Source: Nitrososphaerota archaeon (lineage in GTDB: Archaea > Thermoproteota > Nitrososphaeria > Nitrososphaerales > Gagatemarchaeaceae). From it: DNA of 64,000 bases. Under the pieces are notes generated by a model that saw only the letters and a program-made list of their open reading frames with translations, did not search any database and was not told the origin of the DNA. The translations under genes and the position numbers were made by a program. Location of the stretch: NCBI GenBank assembly GCA_016200045.1, contig JACQFN010000008.1, forward strand, positions 62,001 through 126,000, given 5' to 3'. This document shows, one piece after another, positions 1 through 8,690 of this stretch. The first letter of the stretch is position 1; each line of letters opens with the position of its first letter.

Positions 1-58
1 GGGCTTTGCCACCAGTTTGGGCCTGTCGTAAGATGAAAACAGGATAAGACCAACAGTA

Positions 59-535
59 ATGGAGATAAGCAGACATGCGGTCCCAACAAGAAACTGGTGG
101 ATAAGGCACGGCATGAAGACTTCAGGGTGGTTCGCCGTCATGGCTGTCATCGGCCTGACGGTCTTGACTGGGGCGTACTCGTATTACTCCCAGTCGGTTC
201 CGTCAGACTCTTTTGGATGCAGCTCACCTCAGGGCTATCTTACCATCGTCTCAGATGCGTCGGGATACAATGATAGTATAAACCAACCCCTGCCCTGGCC
301 GGTTATTACGGTTCAGAGGGGCAGCGTTGTGAACCTCTTCGTTTGCAACAACGACGGTTCTTCTGCCCACGGATTTGCCATCGACCACTACCTGGTTTCC
401 GGAGCCGCAATTGCTCCGGGGAGAAACTTCAGGGTGTCATTCGTAGCAGACCAAGCGGGGAACTTCACCATTTATTGTAACATCTTTTGCCCCGTCCACA
501 AGTTCATGGTCGGACGACTTGTTGTGAGTCCCTGA
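59..535 (+). CDS. Membrane-anchored cupredoxin with atypical CuA-like site
   Basis: A 158-residue protein with one N-terminal membrane segment (about residues 22-43) followed by a single cupredoxin domain facing outside. Copper ligands visible are His104 (in SAHGFAI) and the C-terminal cluster CNIFCPVHKFM with Cys140, Cys144, His147 and Met150. The two cysteines three residues apart are the mark of a binuclear CuA centre, but His follows after two residues instead of the usual three, so the site is one residue short of the oxidase and N2O-reductase consensus. It lies directly before the oxidase genes, so a role in electron delivery to, or copper loading of, the oxidase is an inference. A second possible start is the ATG at 113. 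Confidence 0.8.
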   Translation: MEISRHAVPTRNWWIRHGMKTSGWFAVMAVIGLTVLTGAYSYYSQSVPSDSFGCSSPQGYLTIVSDASGYNDSINQPLPWPVITVQRGSVVNLFVCNNDGSSAHGFAIDHYLVSGAAIAPGRNFRVSFVADQAGNFTIYCNIFCPVHKFMVGRLVVSP

Positions 536-678
536 CTCTGAAGGGTGCCGGATCGACGTGGTCCTTGCCATATGAATTGAGATGTGGAACGATCACGTCG
601 GGGCGATGGAGATTCTTTGTTGGGTTTTCTCAGGCGAAATCGGCCATCGTGTGGTTTCGTCGGTTGCGGTTCAAAGGG

Positions 679-690
679 AATAAATATCTT
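679..690 (+). promoter_or_regulatory. TATA box ahead of the oxidase operon
   Basis: The AT-rich stretch AATAAATATCTT lies about 26-35 bases before the ATG at 716. Archaeal transcription begins about 25 bases after the TATA centre, so the coxB mRNA is probably leaderless or nearly so. It would drive the chain 716-4577, whose genes overlap or sit within 10 bases of each other. Confidence 0.55.
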
Positions 691-715
691 TGGCAGATGG
701 CGGGGGTAGATTAGG

Positions 716-1372
716 ATGCTCGGGGTGTACCTAGCTACTGTCCCACCCACGGTGGGAATCTGGAGTTCGTTGTTCAATCTCTACAACGTGTTTGGCGCGA
801 TAGCCGCGATCCTTGTCATTTCCTACCTCGTATACAACGTGGTGAAGTACAGGAGGAGGGAAGGTCATGACGAGGCCGTAGAAGAGCGAGGGGAAGAGAA
901 AGTCAACTGGAGAAAGGTCCTCTTCACTTTGGCAATTACATCGTCGGTCCTTTTTGTGGTGGAATTACAGACCTTCAACTCAGTTCCCCTCATCGTACCC
1001 CCCCAGTCTTCAGACCCCCTGAATATCGGGGTCGTCGGTCACCAGTGGTCGTGGACGTTTGTCTACCCAAATGGTGATAGGTTGGTGGGGAACCTGACGG
1101 TGCCCGCGGGGAGGGTCGTCATTCTGAACATAACCTCCACCGACGTGACACATTCGTTTGCGATTACGGGGCTCGATGTCGCTGTGGACGCAAACGCTGG
1201 GAGGTACAATTCGTTGTGGTTCACAGCCCCAGACGCCGGTTCGACGTACACTATCAGGTGCAAGGAACTCTGCGGCGTAGGCCACGCGTTCATGACGGCG
1301 AAGATGACTGTGGTTGACCAAGCCACATTCAACGCTTGGATCCAATCAACGGGGGGCAAGCCAGGATCATGA
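716..1372 (+). CDS. coxB: Cytochrome c oxidase subunit II (CuA subunit)
   Basis: Subunit II of a heme-copper oxygen reductase, 218 residues. It has two N-terminal membrane helices (about residues 18-42 and 63-83), then the extracellular cupredoxin domain. The sequence HQWSWTFVYPNG is the aromatic electron-entry region, and the CuA ligands are His near residue 144 (VTHSFAI), Cys182, Cys186, His190 and Met193 in CKELCGVGHAFM, a full canonical site. No heme c motif (CxxCH) is present, so this is not the caa3 form and a copper protein is the likely donor. The stop overlaps the next start as ATGA, so translation is probably coupled to subunit I. Confidence 0.95.
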   Translation: MLGVYLATVPPTVGIWSSLFNLYNVFGAIAAILVISYLVYNVVKYRRREGHDEAVEERGEEKVNWRKVLFTLAITSSVLFVVELQTFNSVPLIVPPQSSDPLNIGVVGHQWSWTFVYPNGDRLVGNLTVPAGRVVILNITSTDVTHSFAITGLDVAVDANAGRYNSLWFTAPDAGSTYTIRCKELCGVGHAFMTAKMTVVDQATFNAWIQSTGGKPGS

Positions 1373-3819
1373 ACTCATGGCTGAGGAGATGGCTGTTCAC
1401 AACCTACCACAAGGACATCGGGCTTCTCTATTTCGTTACGTCCCTGTGGTTCGGCTTCATAGGGTCCATACTGGCCCTCTTGATCAGGACACAACTCTCC
1501 GTGCCCGGGAACACCCTTCTCTCTCCGGGCAGCTACGACCAGGCGGTGACAATGCACGGCCTGATAATGATCCTGTGGTTCCTCTCCCCCCTGGCCATCG
1601 GCCTGGCCAATTACTTCGTACCGACTCAGATCGGTGCCGCGGACCTGGCACTTCCAAGGCTGAACGCCCTCGGGTACTGGCTTTACCTTGCTGGGGGCCT
1701 GATGGCGGCGCTGGGGTTTTTCATGCCGGGAGGCAACGCAAACAGCGGCTGGACTTCCTACGCCCCCCTGTCCAGCGCTCAGTATAGCCCTGGCCCCGGC
1801 CCGACGTTCGCTTTCGCAGGCCTCATACTTCTAGCGGTGTCGATTACACTGGGGAGCGTCAATTTCCTGCTGACCATCGCCTACCTTAGGGCCCCGGGAA
1901 TGACATTCTCGAAGATGCCGATGTTCACCTGGTTCATCGCCTTCACAATGCTGCAGATGCTTCTAGCGTTTCCTACCCTGATTTCAGCGCTGCTGATGCT
2001 GATGGCTGACAGGGTGATAGGGACCTTCTACTTCACTTCATCATCAGGAGGCGCCCTGCTCTGGGATCAGCTGTTCTGGTTCTTTGGTCACCCCGAGGTC
2101 TACGTGGTCCTCCTTCCCGCTTTTGGGGTCGTCGCGGAAATACTTCCGGTGTTTTCTGGCCGGCACCTCGCGGAGAGAAAAGTAATCCTGGGTGCGACGG
2201 CGTTGATTGTCGTGCCTCTGAGCTATCTGGTTTGGACTCATCACATGTTCATAACCGGAATCAACTTGAGCACGCAAGAAGTCTACAGCGTCTCCACGCT
2301 GATCATTTCGCTACCGTTCGACCTAATCATTCTTGCGTTCATAGGCACAATGACCCGCGGTAGGATAAGCCTGAAGACGCCGATGCTCTTCGCAATAGGG
2401 TCAATCCTCCTCTTCATCATAGGCGGCATCACGGGGGTCTTTCTCTCATCGTTCGTCCTCGACGTGGTCTTCAGGGGGACCTACTATGTCGTCGCGCACT
2501 TCCACTACGTCATGGTGGGTGCTGCGATTTTCGGGCTCATCGGGGGGATATACTACTGGCTGCCGAAGATGACGGGCAGGATGTACAATGAGAGAGTAGG
2601 GAAGGTCCACTTCGTGCTCTCTTTCATCGGTTTCAACCTCCTGTACTTTCCGATGTTCTTCCTCATAGACATGCCGAGACGCTATTCGACATACCCGGCA
2701 GACGCCGGGTGGACTGGACTGAACCAGCTAGCAACCGTCGGAGCGTTCATCTTCGCACTTGCACAGATAGGACTGGTGTACAACCTGGTGTCGACCGTCC
2801 GAAGCGGCCCGATTGCTCCCCCCAATCCGTGGGGCGCCGAGACCCTTGAGTGGACATCCCCGGTCAGCGAGCAGCCGGTCTCCACTGGTCGGGACGACAA
2901 TCGTATGGGAGGGTCTGGGCTCTGGGACAGCCCTCTACGCGCTGTCCTGCCCATCGGTACTCCCCACCAGAATATCGGCTCGTCAACCGGACCCATCTTG
3001 GGGATGGGCGCAGGCGGAATGCCCGGAGGAGGGACGAAGGGGGACTACGCACACGGGGCGGAGCATCAGTCATCGAGGCCGGTCTCTCTCGGGCTGGCCG
3101 CGGTCGTCTCAGTCCTGGGGATAGGCCTGCTCCAGTATTGGTATGGACTCCCGGTCCTCTTCCTCGGGGGCGCGATTCTGGCATGGACGTTGGTTGGATG
3201 GGCGAGGGACGACCTACATGGAAGGTTCTCGATAGACGAATTGCTGGGCCAAAGGTGGCCATTCCACGAAACGGTGAAGCTGAAGCTTGGCATGTGGATA
3301 TTTCTTACCACGGAGGTAGTCGTCTTCGGGTCGATACTGGGGAGCTACCTCTTCATTCGGTCTCAAGTTCCCTACTGGCCGGCTCCGGGGTCAATCCACG
3401 ACATTCCGCTAGGGCTCACCAACACCTTGGTACTGCTGACGAGCAGTCTTACAGTGGTCGTCGCGGTCCACGCAATTAGGGAAGGAAATCAGAGGCTGCT
3501 GCTCGCCGGTCTCTGCAGTACATTCATTCTTGGCGCGGTGTTCATGGGAATAAAGGGGTCAGAGTGGTATCAGCTGTTCCACCTTGAGAACGCGTTCAAC
3601 TTCACAGCCGGCCTCCCAGCAAGCGTGTATTACTTCACGACAGGGCTTCACGGTGCCCACGTCCTGGCAGGAATGCTCGTCACGCTCTACTTGATCAAGA
3701 GGACGCTCAACGGGGGATTCTCGAAGGAGAACCACTTTGCAGTCGAAAACTTTGGGCTGTACTGGCACTTCGTCGACATCCTTTGGGTGTTCATCTTCCC
3801 GCTCTTCTACCTCATATGA
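1369..3819 (+). CDS. Cytochrome c oxidase subunit I-III fusion
   Basis: A single 816-residue protein in which the catalytic subunit I is followed by a subunit III domain. Subunit I shows the low-spin heme ligand His63 (MHGLIM), the CuB ligands His241 with the cross-linked Tyr (HPEVY), His290-His291, and the heme pair His377 and His379 (HFHYVM). The sequence NYFVPTQIGAADLALPRLN resembles the A-family D-channel loop. From about residue 600 the sequence becomes subunit III (WPFHETVKLKLGMWIFLTTE through HVLAGM). The glycine-rich cytoplasmic link lies near residues 530-570. I chose the ATG at 1369, which overlaps the coxB stop; a TTG at 1336 would extend it by 11 residues. Fusions of this kind are known in both archaea and bacteria. 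Confidence 0.95.
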   Translation: MNSWLRRWLFTTYHKDIGLLYFVTSLWFGFIGSILALLIRTQLSVPGNTLLSPGSYDQAVTMHGLIMILWFLSPLAIGLANYFVPTQIGAADLALPRLNALGYWLYLAGGLMAALGFFMPGGNANSGWTSYAPLSSAQYSPGPGPTFAFAGLILLAVSITLGSVNFLLTIAYLRAPGMTFSKMPMFTWFIAFTMLQMLLAFPTLISALLMLMADRVIGTFYFTSSSGGALLWDQLFWFFGHPEVYVVLLPAFGVVAEILPVFSGRHLAERKVILGATALIVVPLSYLVWTHHMFITGINLSTQEVYSVSTLIISLPFDLIILAFIGTMTRGRISLKTPMLFAIGSILLFIIGGITGVFLSSFVLDVVFRGTYYVVAHFHYVMVGAAIFGLIGGIYYWLPKMTGRMYNERVGKVHFVLSFIGFNLLYFPMFFLIDMPRRYSTYPADAGWTGLNQLATVGAFIFALAQIGLVYNLVSTVRSGPIAPPNPWGAETLEWTSPVSEQPVSTGRDDNRMGGSGLWDSPLRAVLPIGTPHQNIGSSTGPILGMGAGGMPGGGTKGDYAHGAEHQSSRPVSLGLAAVVSVLGIGLLQYWYGLPVLFLGGAILAWTLVGWARDDLHGRFSIDELLGQRWPFHETVKLKLGMWIFLTTEVVVFGSILGSYLFIRSQVPYWPAPGSIHDIPLGLTNTLVLLTSSLTVVVAVHAIREGNQRLLLAGLCSTFILGAVFMGIKGSEWYQLFHLENAFNFTAGLPASVYYFTTGLHGAHVLAGMLVTLYLIKRTLNGGFSKENHFAVENFGLYWHFVDILWVFIFPLFYLI

Positions 3820-3828
3820 AGTGATTCG

Positions 3829-4089
3829 ATGAAGATCGCAACAACGCTGATTGTCTGGGTCTACCTGGTGACCGCAACGATCTTGGAGGTGGTGATCTAT
3901 TCTGAATTCCCTGGCTCTACCCTGATTAATCTGAGCATCGGAATCCTCGCAGCGAGCAAGGCTGTTCTTATTGTAATGTACTACATGCACTTGAAGTACG
4001 AACCAAGGCCGATTCAGTACCTCATACTTCCCCCAACATTCTTGGTAGCGGTGTTGATCTTGACCCTGGTCTTTTCGGTCGGGCACTAG
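3829..4089 (+). CDS. Small oxidase subunit IV-like membrane protein
   Basis: An 86-residue protein with three predicted membrane helices. Its pattern (SKAVLIVMYYMHLKYEP in the second helix end) is typical of the prokaryotic cytochrome c oxidase subunit IV family, in which the conserved Met-His-Leu stretch lies near the membrane surface. It begins 9 bases after the I-III fusion and is followed after 8 bases by a blue copper protein, so it belongs to the same operon and complex. It has no redox cofactor ligands of its own; the family role is in assembly or stability. Confidence 0.85.
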   Translation: MKIATTLIVWVYLVTATILEVVIYSEFPGSTLINLSIGILAASKAVLIVMYYMHLKYEPRPIQYLILPPTFLVAVLILTLVFSVGH

Positions 4090-4097
4090 GTGTCGAT

Positions 4098-4577
4098 TTG
4101 GAAATCGAGTGGACCGATGAAGAAGGGGACAGCAAGCCGGGGAGGTTGACAGTGGCCGTCCTGCTCCTGATCGGAATTCTCGTCCCCGTCTTGATGGCGA
4201 CCTATTTGGTCTTCGACCTGACTCCGCCGTTCACGCCAGGATCGAACACGACCAACGGACAGCCGAGCGTAGTGGTCATTATCCCGGCGGGGGTGGGATC
4301 CAACCAGAGTCTCAACTACGAGCCGGCCACGCTGAGGGTGGTGATTGGCGTGAACAACACAATCAGGTGGACAGAGAGAGATCCCATACCGCACACCGTT
4401 ACCTCGCTCGATGTTCCCAGCGGTTCGAGCGGCTTCGATTCAGAGAACATGAACAAGGGAGACTCCTTCACTGTGATGTTGAGCACACCAGGTACATACC
4501 AATACGACTGCAAATACCACCCGGCGTGGATGAAGGGAACGATAGTGGTCTCTGCCCCCGCCTCTTCGAGCAGTTAG
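4098..4577 (+). CDS. Membrane-anchored plastocyanin-like blue copper protein
   Basis: A 159-residue type 1 copper protein with one membrane anchor at residues 15-38 and a cupredoxin domain. The ligands are the upstream His in PIPHTVTS and Cys, His and Met in YDCKYHPAWMKG, a short C-x2-H-x3-M loop as in halocyanins and thaumarchaeal plastocyanins. It is last in the oxidase operon and is the natural candidate to carry electrons to the CuA centre of CoxB in place of cytochrome c. The start used is TTG at 4098; the GTG at 4090 is out of frame. Confidence 0.88.
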   Translation: MEIEWTDEEGDSKPGRLTVAVLLLIGILVPVLMATYLVFDLTPPFTPGSNTTNGQPSVVVIIPAGVGSNQSLNYEPATLRVVIGVNNTIRWTERDPIPHTVTSLDVPSGSSGFDSENMNKGDSFTVMLSTPGTYQYDCKYHPAWMKGTIVVSAPASSSS

Positions 4578-4664
4578 AACCGATCAGGTCCTGGTGTCAT
4601 CCCAGCGTTTTCTTGGCGCGACTCTAGAACCTATATTAGTGCAGACTCAAGTTCCCAGAATCGC

Positions 4665-4751
4665 GGTGGGTTGGCGGAGCGGTTACGCGTGCGCCTGCAG
4701 TGGAACCCGTCAGTGAGCGCATTCACGAGGGTCCGAATCCCTCACCCACCT
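4665..4751 (+). tRNA. tRNA-Cys (GCA) with 15-base intron
   Basis: The acceptor strands 4665-4671 (GGTGGGT) and 4744-4750 (ACCCACC) pair fully. The D stem is 4674-4676 with 4686-4688, the anticodon stem 4690-4694 (TGCGC) with 4717-4721 (GCGCA), and the T arm 4727-4743 with loop TCCGAAT. The anticodon loop is 22 bases; removing 15 bases at 4701-4715 leaves CTGCAGA with anticodon GCA. The intron sits between positions 37 and 38, the standard archaeal site. Discriminator base U fits tRNA-Cys. CCA is not encoded. A TATA-like CTATATTA at 4631-4638 lies about 27 bases upstream. Intron borders were set by folding by eye. Confidence 0.85.
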
Positions 4752-4887
4752 CCTTGTTCAACCGTGACGGGCATGGTGTTCCTCCGGGTCCAAGTATCCT
4801 AATTGCGCTTTTGACAGAGACCCTCAGACGGCTGAGGACCCGCAAGCCAAATCCTTATGGGAACGGCCGCAAGCATTTTCGGTCGGT

Positions 4888-5799
4888 TTGGCTGGAGGCA
4901 ATACTCAGACCTGGTTGAGAGGCACACTCGTTTCCTTAGGTTCGCTCTTTAGGATTCCACGGAGCTCTCTGCTCGGCGCACTGGTCATAGGTGTCTCTAG
5001 TGCGTATTACTCGGTAGAGCAAGAGTTCATGCAGTTCGTGACGCCCGAGAGGGCCCGAATATTCCAGGTTCAGGCGGACCTTTACCTGCTTACACTGTTG
5101 CTTGGGGTACTTCTGATCACCTATGGCCTTGTCGGGCTCCTCACGAGCAAGATCAGGGCAATGAGGGGTCTCGGATCCATACCTCTTAGCCTGAGTTCGC
5201 TTGTGCCGCACCTGCTCTCGAATCGGAAATACTTCAGAGTCTTCGTTGTCTCTTCCATCGCATACGGCTTGTTCTACAGTCTGGTTACGAGCATCCTTGT
5301 CTATCAGCCGGCTCTGAAGTTCAGCGAAGCCTATGGCGTGGCGATACCCTCGGCGACGGTCACCCCATGCTGCGGGCCACCCCTGTTGGTACCTGTCGTT
5401 ACAGTCTATCTGACTGAGAATCTTGGGCTGCTCATAGTCCCGCTCACCGTTGTCTTGCTGTTGATCGTTTCCGTTCTGGTCGGTCTGAACCTTGCTATTT
5501 CCTTCTATGCCTATGACCACAGAGCAAGAAGCGGAGGCAGATGGTTGCTGGGTTTGGGTGGAGTGATCGGACTCTTCACGGGGTGCCCCACATGTGCGGG
5601 GCTGTTCTTCGCCACGATGGTGGGGGGGACGGGCGTGGCAGGCTTTGCCACCGTCCTTGCCTACTATCAGCCTCTGTTTGTAGGGGCGAGCATTCCCATC
5701 CTAGCTGTCACTCCCAGCCTTACGTCGAGGAACATCGCAAAGGTGTTCAAACAAGGATGCATAGTCGTCGACCAAAGCCCACGGGGACTCCTAGGCTGA
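4888..5799 (+). CDS. Polytopic membrane protein with TPCCGPP and GCPTCAG motifs
   Basis: About 303 residues and six or more membrane segments. Function not recognised. Two cysteine motifs stand out: Cys161-Cys162 in TPCCGPP and Cys233/Cys236 in GCPTCAG, both at the edge of hydrophobic segments. They could bind a metal or form a thiol pair. Position right after the copper oxidase operon makes copper handling or oxidase assembly a reasonable guess, but nothing in the sequence proves it. The start is TTG 4888; a TTG at 4915 is also possible. The gene has its own AT-rich promoter region near 4850-4860. Confidence 0.7.
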   Translation: MAGGNTQTWLRGTLVSLGSLFRIPRSSLLGALVIGVSSAYYSVEQEFMQFVTPERARIFQVQADLYLLTLLLGVLLITYGLVGLLTSKIRAMRGLGSIPLSLSSLVPHLLSNRKYFRVFVVSSIAYGLFYSLVTSILVYQPALKFSEAYGVAIPSATVTPCCGPPLLVPVVTVYLTENLGLLIVPLTVVLLLIVSVLVGLNLAISFYAYDHRARSGGRWLLGLGGVIGLFTGCPTCAGLFFATMVGGTGVAGFATVLAYYQPLFVGASIPILAVTPSLTSRNIAKVFKQGCIVVDQSPRGLLG

Positions 5800-5869
5800 G
5801 CTTGATTACTGTCAACTGGTGAGTCTCTAGGTCTTCCTCTCGACCTCGTGAGGCGAGTGTCCGGGAAGC

Positions 5870-8029
5870 CTAGACGAACAGGGCGAACATCACGATGGCC
5901 GTTACGAACACTATCGAAATGGTGTTCAGGACCTTGATCAGTGAATTTATCGCGGGCCCCGCCGTGTCCTTAAACGGGTCTCCTACCGTGTCCCCCATCA
6001 CAGCCGCCTGATGAGCGGGGCTGTTTCTCCCTCCGAACTGTCCCGTTTCGATGTACTTCTTGGCGTTGTCCCAGGCCGCCCCGCCGTTCGTCATCAGGAA
6101 CGCTAGGAACACGCCCGACACGACGCTCCCGATGAGCAGCCCTCCGAGCGCCAGAGGTCCCAAGAGGAAACCGACGATCAAAGGAGTCCCGACTGCAAGG
6201 GCAGCCGGCTTGGCCAGCTCTCTAATCGCGGCAGAAGTGCTTATGTCCACACACTTCGCGTAGTCGGGCTTCGCCGTCCCCTCCATGATCCCTGGGATCT
6301 CCTTGAACTGACGCCTGACTTCGTTGACCATCTTGAACGCCGCCTTCTGCACGGCCGCTATGAGGAAGCTCGAGAAGTAGAACGGTAGGAGCCCTCCGAT
6401 GAACAGGCCGATGACGACCCTGGGGTCGCTGAGGGTGAAGGAGAGTGAGCCTCCCTGGATCAGCCCATACTTGGTGAACAGGCCGTTTAGGCCGATCTGC
6501 CGGTTCACCTCGGACTGGAAAGCCTCGAAGATGGAGACTGCAGCCAGAGCCGCCGACATCACCGCGAAAGCCTTCGTCGTCGCCTTCGTGGTGTTCCCGA
6601 TCGCGTCGAGCTCGTCGGTGACCTTCCTGACGCTCTCGTCGAGCCCGGCCATCTGCACGATCCCGTTCGCGTTGTCGGTGATCGGCCCGAACGAATCGAT
6701 GGACATTATGATCCCAGTCAGTGAGAGCATTGACATCGTGGCTATCGCGGTGCTGTACACTCCCATGAGGAGGTTGTTCCCTGAGCCGACGTATCCGAGA
6801 TAGTAAGATGCTAGGATCGCGGCTACGAGGACGACAGCCGAAGGAGCGGTGCTCCTGAGCCCTGTCGAGAACCCGGCCAGGAAGTTTGTTGCCGCCCCTG
6901 TCTGGCTGGCAGTCGCTATGTCCCTTACGGGTCGGTAGTTGTATGAAGTGAAATAGTTCGCGACGTTCTCGATTACGACCACGACGACGACGCCAACGAT
7001 CGCGCTCCCGAACAGGTAGTAGCTGAACGATGCTCCGGAGAAGAGCGCCTGGCCGAGGAAGAAGTCGAGGACGACCGTCACGACCGCGGCTATGATCAGA
7101 GAAACGTTCAACGCCCCCAGCGGGTTGGACTTTATCGACGTCCTGATGTAGAAGCTCCCGATGATCGCGCCCCCGATGCCGGAGGCTCCCAGGAAGAGCG
7201 GGTAGAGTAGCAGCTGGTTGGAGCCTATGGCGGAGACGATCCCTGCCGGCAGGCCGATTGTCGCCCTGTCCAAGAATATCAGCGAGCCCAAGATTACCGC
7301 GGCTATGGCAGTCACGACGTAGGACTCGTAGACGTCAGCGCCCATCCCGGCACAGTCTCCTACGTTGTCTCCCACGTTGTCGGCTATGACAGCCGGGTTT
7401 CTCGGGTCGTCTTCGGGAATCCCTGCTTCAACTTTGCCCACGAGGTCGGCGCCCACGTCCGCCGCCTTCGTGTAGATCCCTCCCGAGACCCGCAGGAACA
7501 TCGCTATCAGCGAGGCCCCGAAACCGAGGCCTGCAATCGTCGCCGGGTTGGAGGCGACCGTGCCTCCGAAGGCGAGGTAGAAGACGGAGAGTCCGAGTAG
7601 GTCGAAACCAACTACGGTCATTCCCATGACTCCTCCGCCCCTGAACGACAGGGCGAGGGCCCCTCCGAGCCCGTTCCTGGCCGCCTGCGCCGTCCTTGAG
7701 CTAGTCCTGACTGTGACCGCCATCCCGATGTAACCTGCGAGGGCGGAAAGCGCGGAGCCGAGCGCGAAGCCGACGGCTGTAGCGCCGCCCGTGTTTCCGG
7801 GAAGGTCGATCAGTGCGAAGATGAGAATCGTGATGGCAACGGCGATAGGGGCAATGACCAGATATTCGCGCTTCAGGAACGCCCCGGCTCCCTGCTTCAC
7901 CGCGTCAGATATCTCGATCATCTTCGGGTTTCCGCGGTTCTGCCTCCTGAGATAGAACCAGAGCCCCAGAGCATACAGAAGCGCGAGGAATGAGACGCCG
8001 AGGGCGAGGTATCCTGATGAAAGCGACAA
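5870..8029 (-). CDS. hppA: Proton-pumping membrane pyrophosphatase, K+-independent type
   Basis: A 719-residue integral membrane pyrophosphatase that couples PPi hydrolysis to cation export, with about 16 helices. The substrate loop DNVGDNVGDCAGMGADVYES and the C-terminal GDTVGDPFKDTAGPAIN carry the Mg-PPi binding aspartates. In the diagnostic sequence GNTTKATTK, Lys482 and Thr485 replace the two alanine-type residues of potassium-dependent enzymes, which places it in the K+-independent H+-pumping class. The start is a TTG preceded by a TATA box about 27 bases upstream, so the message is probably leaderless. Confidence 0.95.
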   Translation of the reverse strand: MSLSSGYLALGVSFLALLYALGLWFYLRRQNRGNPKMIEISDAVKQGAGAFLKREYLVIAPIAVAITILIFALIDLPGNTGGATAVGFALGSALSALAGYIGMAVTVRTSSRTAQAARNGLGGALALSFRGGGVMGMTVVGFDLLGLSVFYLAFGGTVASNPATIAGLGFGASLIAMFLRVSGGIYTKAADVGADLVGKVEAGIPEDDPRNPAVIADNVGDNVGDCAGMGADVYESYVVTAIAAVILGSLIFLDRATIGLPAGIVSAIGSNQLLLYPLFLGASGIGGAIIGSFYIRTSIKSNPLGALNVSLIIAAVVTVVLDFFLGQALFSGASFSYYLFGSAIVGVVVVVVIENVANYFTSYNYRPVRDIATASQTGAATNFLAGFSTGLRSTAPSAVVLVAAILASYYLGYVGSGNNLLMGVYSTAIATMSMLSLTGIIMSIDSFGPITDNANGIVQMAGLDESVRKVTDELDAIGNTTKATTKAFAVMSAALAAVSIFEAFQSEVNRQIGLNGLFTKYGLIQGGSLSFTLSDPRVVIGLFIGGLLPFYFSSFLIAAVQKAAFKMVNEVRRQFKEIPGIMEGTAKPDYAKCVDISTSAAIRELAKPAALAVGTPLIVGFLLGPLALGGLLIGSVVSGVFLAFLMTNGGAAWDNAKKYIETGQFGGRNSPAHQAAVMGDTVGDPFKDTAGPAINSLIKVLNTISIVFVTAIVMFALFV

Positions 8030-8054
8030 GCGATTTGACGCGCCCCGGTTTTCG

Positions 8055-8063
8055 TTTTATAAG
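8055..8063 (-). promoter_or_regulatory. TATA box of the pyrophosphatase gene
   Basis: Read on the minus strand the box is CTTATAAAA, 26-34 bases before the TTG start at 8029. This spacing predicts a transcript starting at or within a few bases of the start codon. Confidence 0.6.
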
Positions 8064-8164
8064 CTTGATGGGGTCATGAGCGTCTCTCCTCGTCTCATCA
8101 GGCACGAATCGGGTATTCCGTGACTGACGGTTCAGCGTTAAATAACGTTCGCTAAAGAGTAGAT

Positions 8165-8563
8165 GTGAAAATGGGCGGACAAGCCTCTACCGAAATGTCA
8201 ACCGACAAGTCATGGATCAAGGAATGGGGCCGAAGACGCGTCTACGGATTCTTCTGGGTCTTCTCCCTGTTGGCAATCTCCAACACCGCTTTTTCAGAAA
8301 ACGACGAATTCCTCCATGTCATCGACGACTACGTCGACATTGTGCTCGCGATAGTCGCCATCATTCTAATCCTCGTATACTGGAAGAAGACCTCTACAAA
8401 ACAGCTCAAGATGCTCAACAACATGCTCGCGGTGCTCGCAGTGTTGCTCATCCTCATTACGATCTTCGCGTTCACCCAGGAAATCGACGACCCTGAAGAC
8501 TTCGGCAACGAGATACCAACCCTGTTCTTCGGCATATTCATGCTGATCAACAGGTTCATCTGA
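8165..8563 (+). CDS. Unknown small membrane protein
   Basis: A 132-residue protein not recognised by family. It has an amphipathic charged N terminus, then membrane segments at about residues 27-42, 56-72, 84-101 and a weak one near the C terminus. The loop between the last two is very acidic (QEIDDPEDFGNE). GTG 8165 and ATG 8171 are both possible starts; the TATA-like TTAAATAAC at 8138-8146 lies about 27-32 bases upstream and favours a leaderless message starting near the ATG. It is divergent from the pyrophosphatase gene, with 135 bases between the two starts. Confidence 0.7.
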   Translation: MKMGGQASTEMSTDKSWIKEWGRRRVYGFFWVFSLLAISNTAFSENDEFLHVIDDYVDIVLAIVAIILILVYWKKTSTKQLKMLNNMLAVLAVLLILITIFAFTQEIDDPEDFGNEIPTLFFGIFMLINRFI

Positions 8564-8690
8564 GACTTCAGAGCAGTCCTCGATAACCCGTGAGGGGTCT
8601 TCGCCCGAAGGGGGGAGATCCCTCCTCCCTTTTCTTCGGACCTCCCGCTGGTTTGGCAGAACCTTGCTCGGAAATCCGTAAGTACTCAGC

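Noticed and set aside
8136-8148. CGTTAAATAACGT, shared with 53462-53474, as a regulator site
   Set aside because: It coincides with the TATA position of both genes and a similar TTAAATAAC occurs at 34936; it is more simply a strong TATA box.
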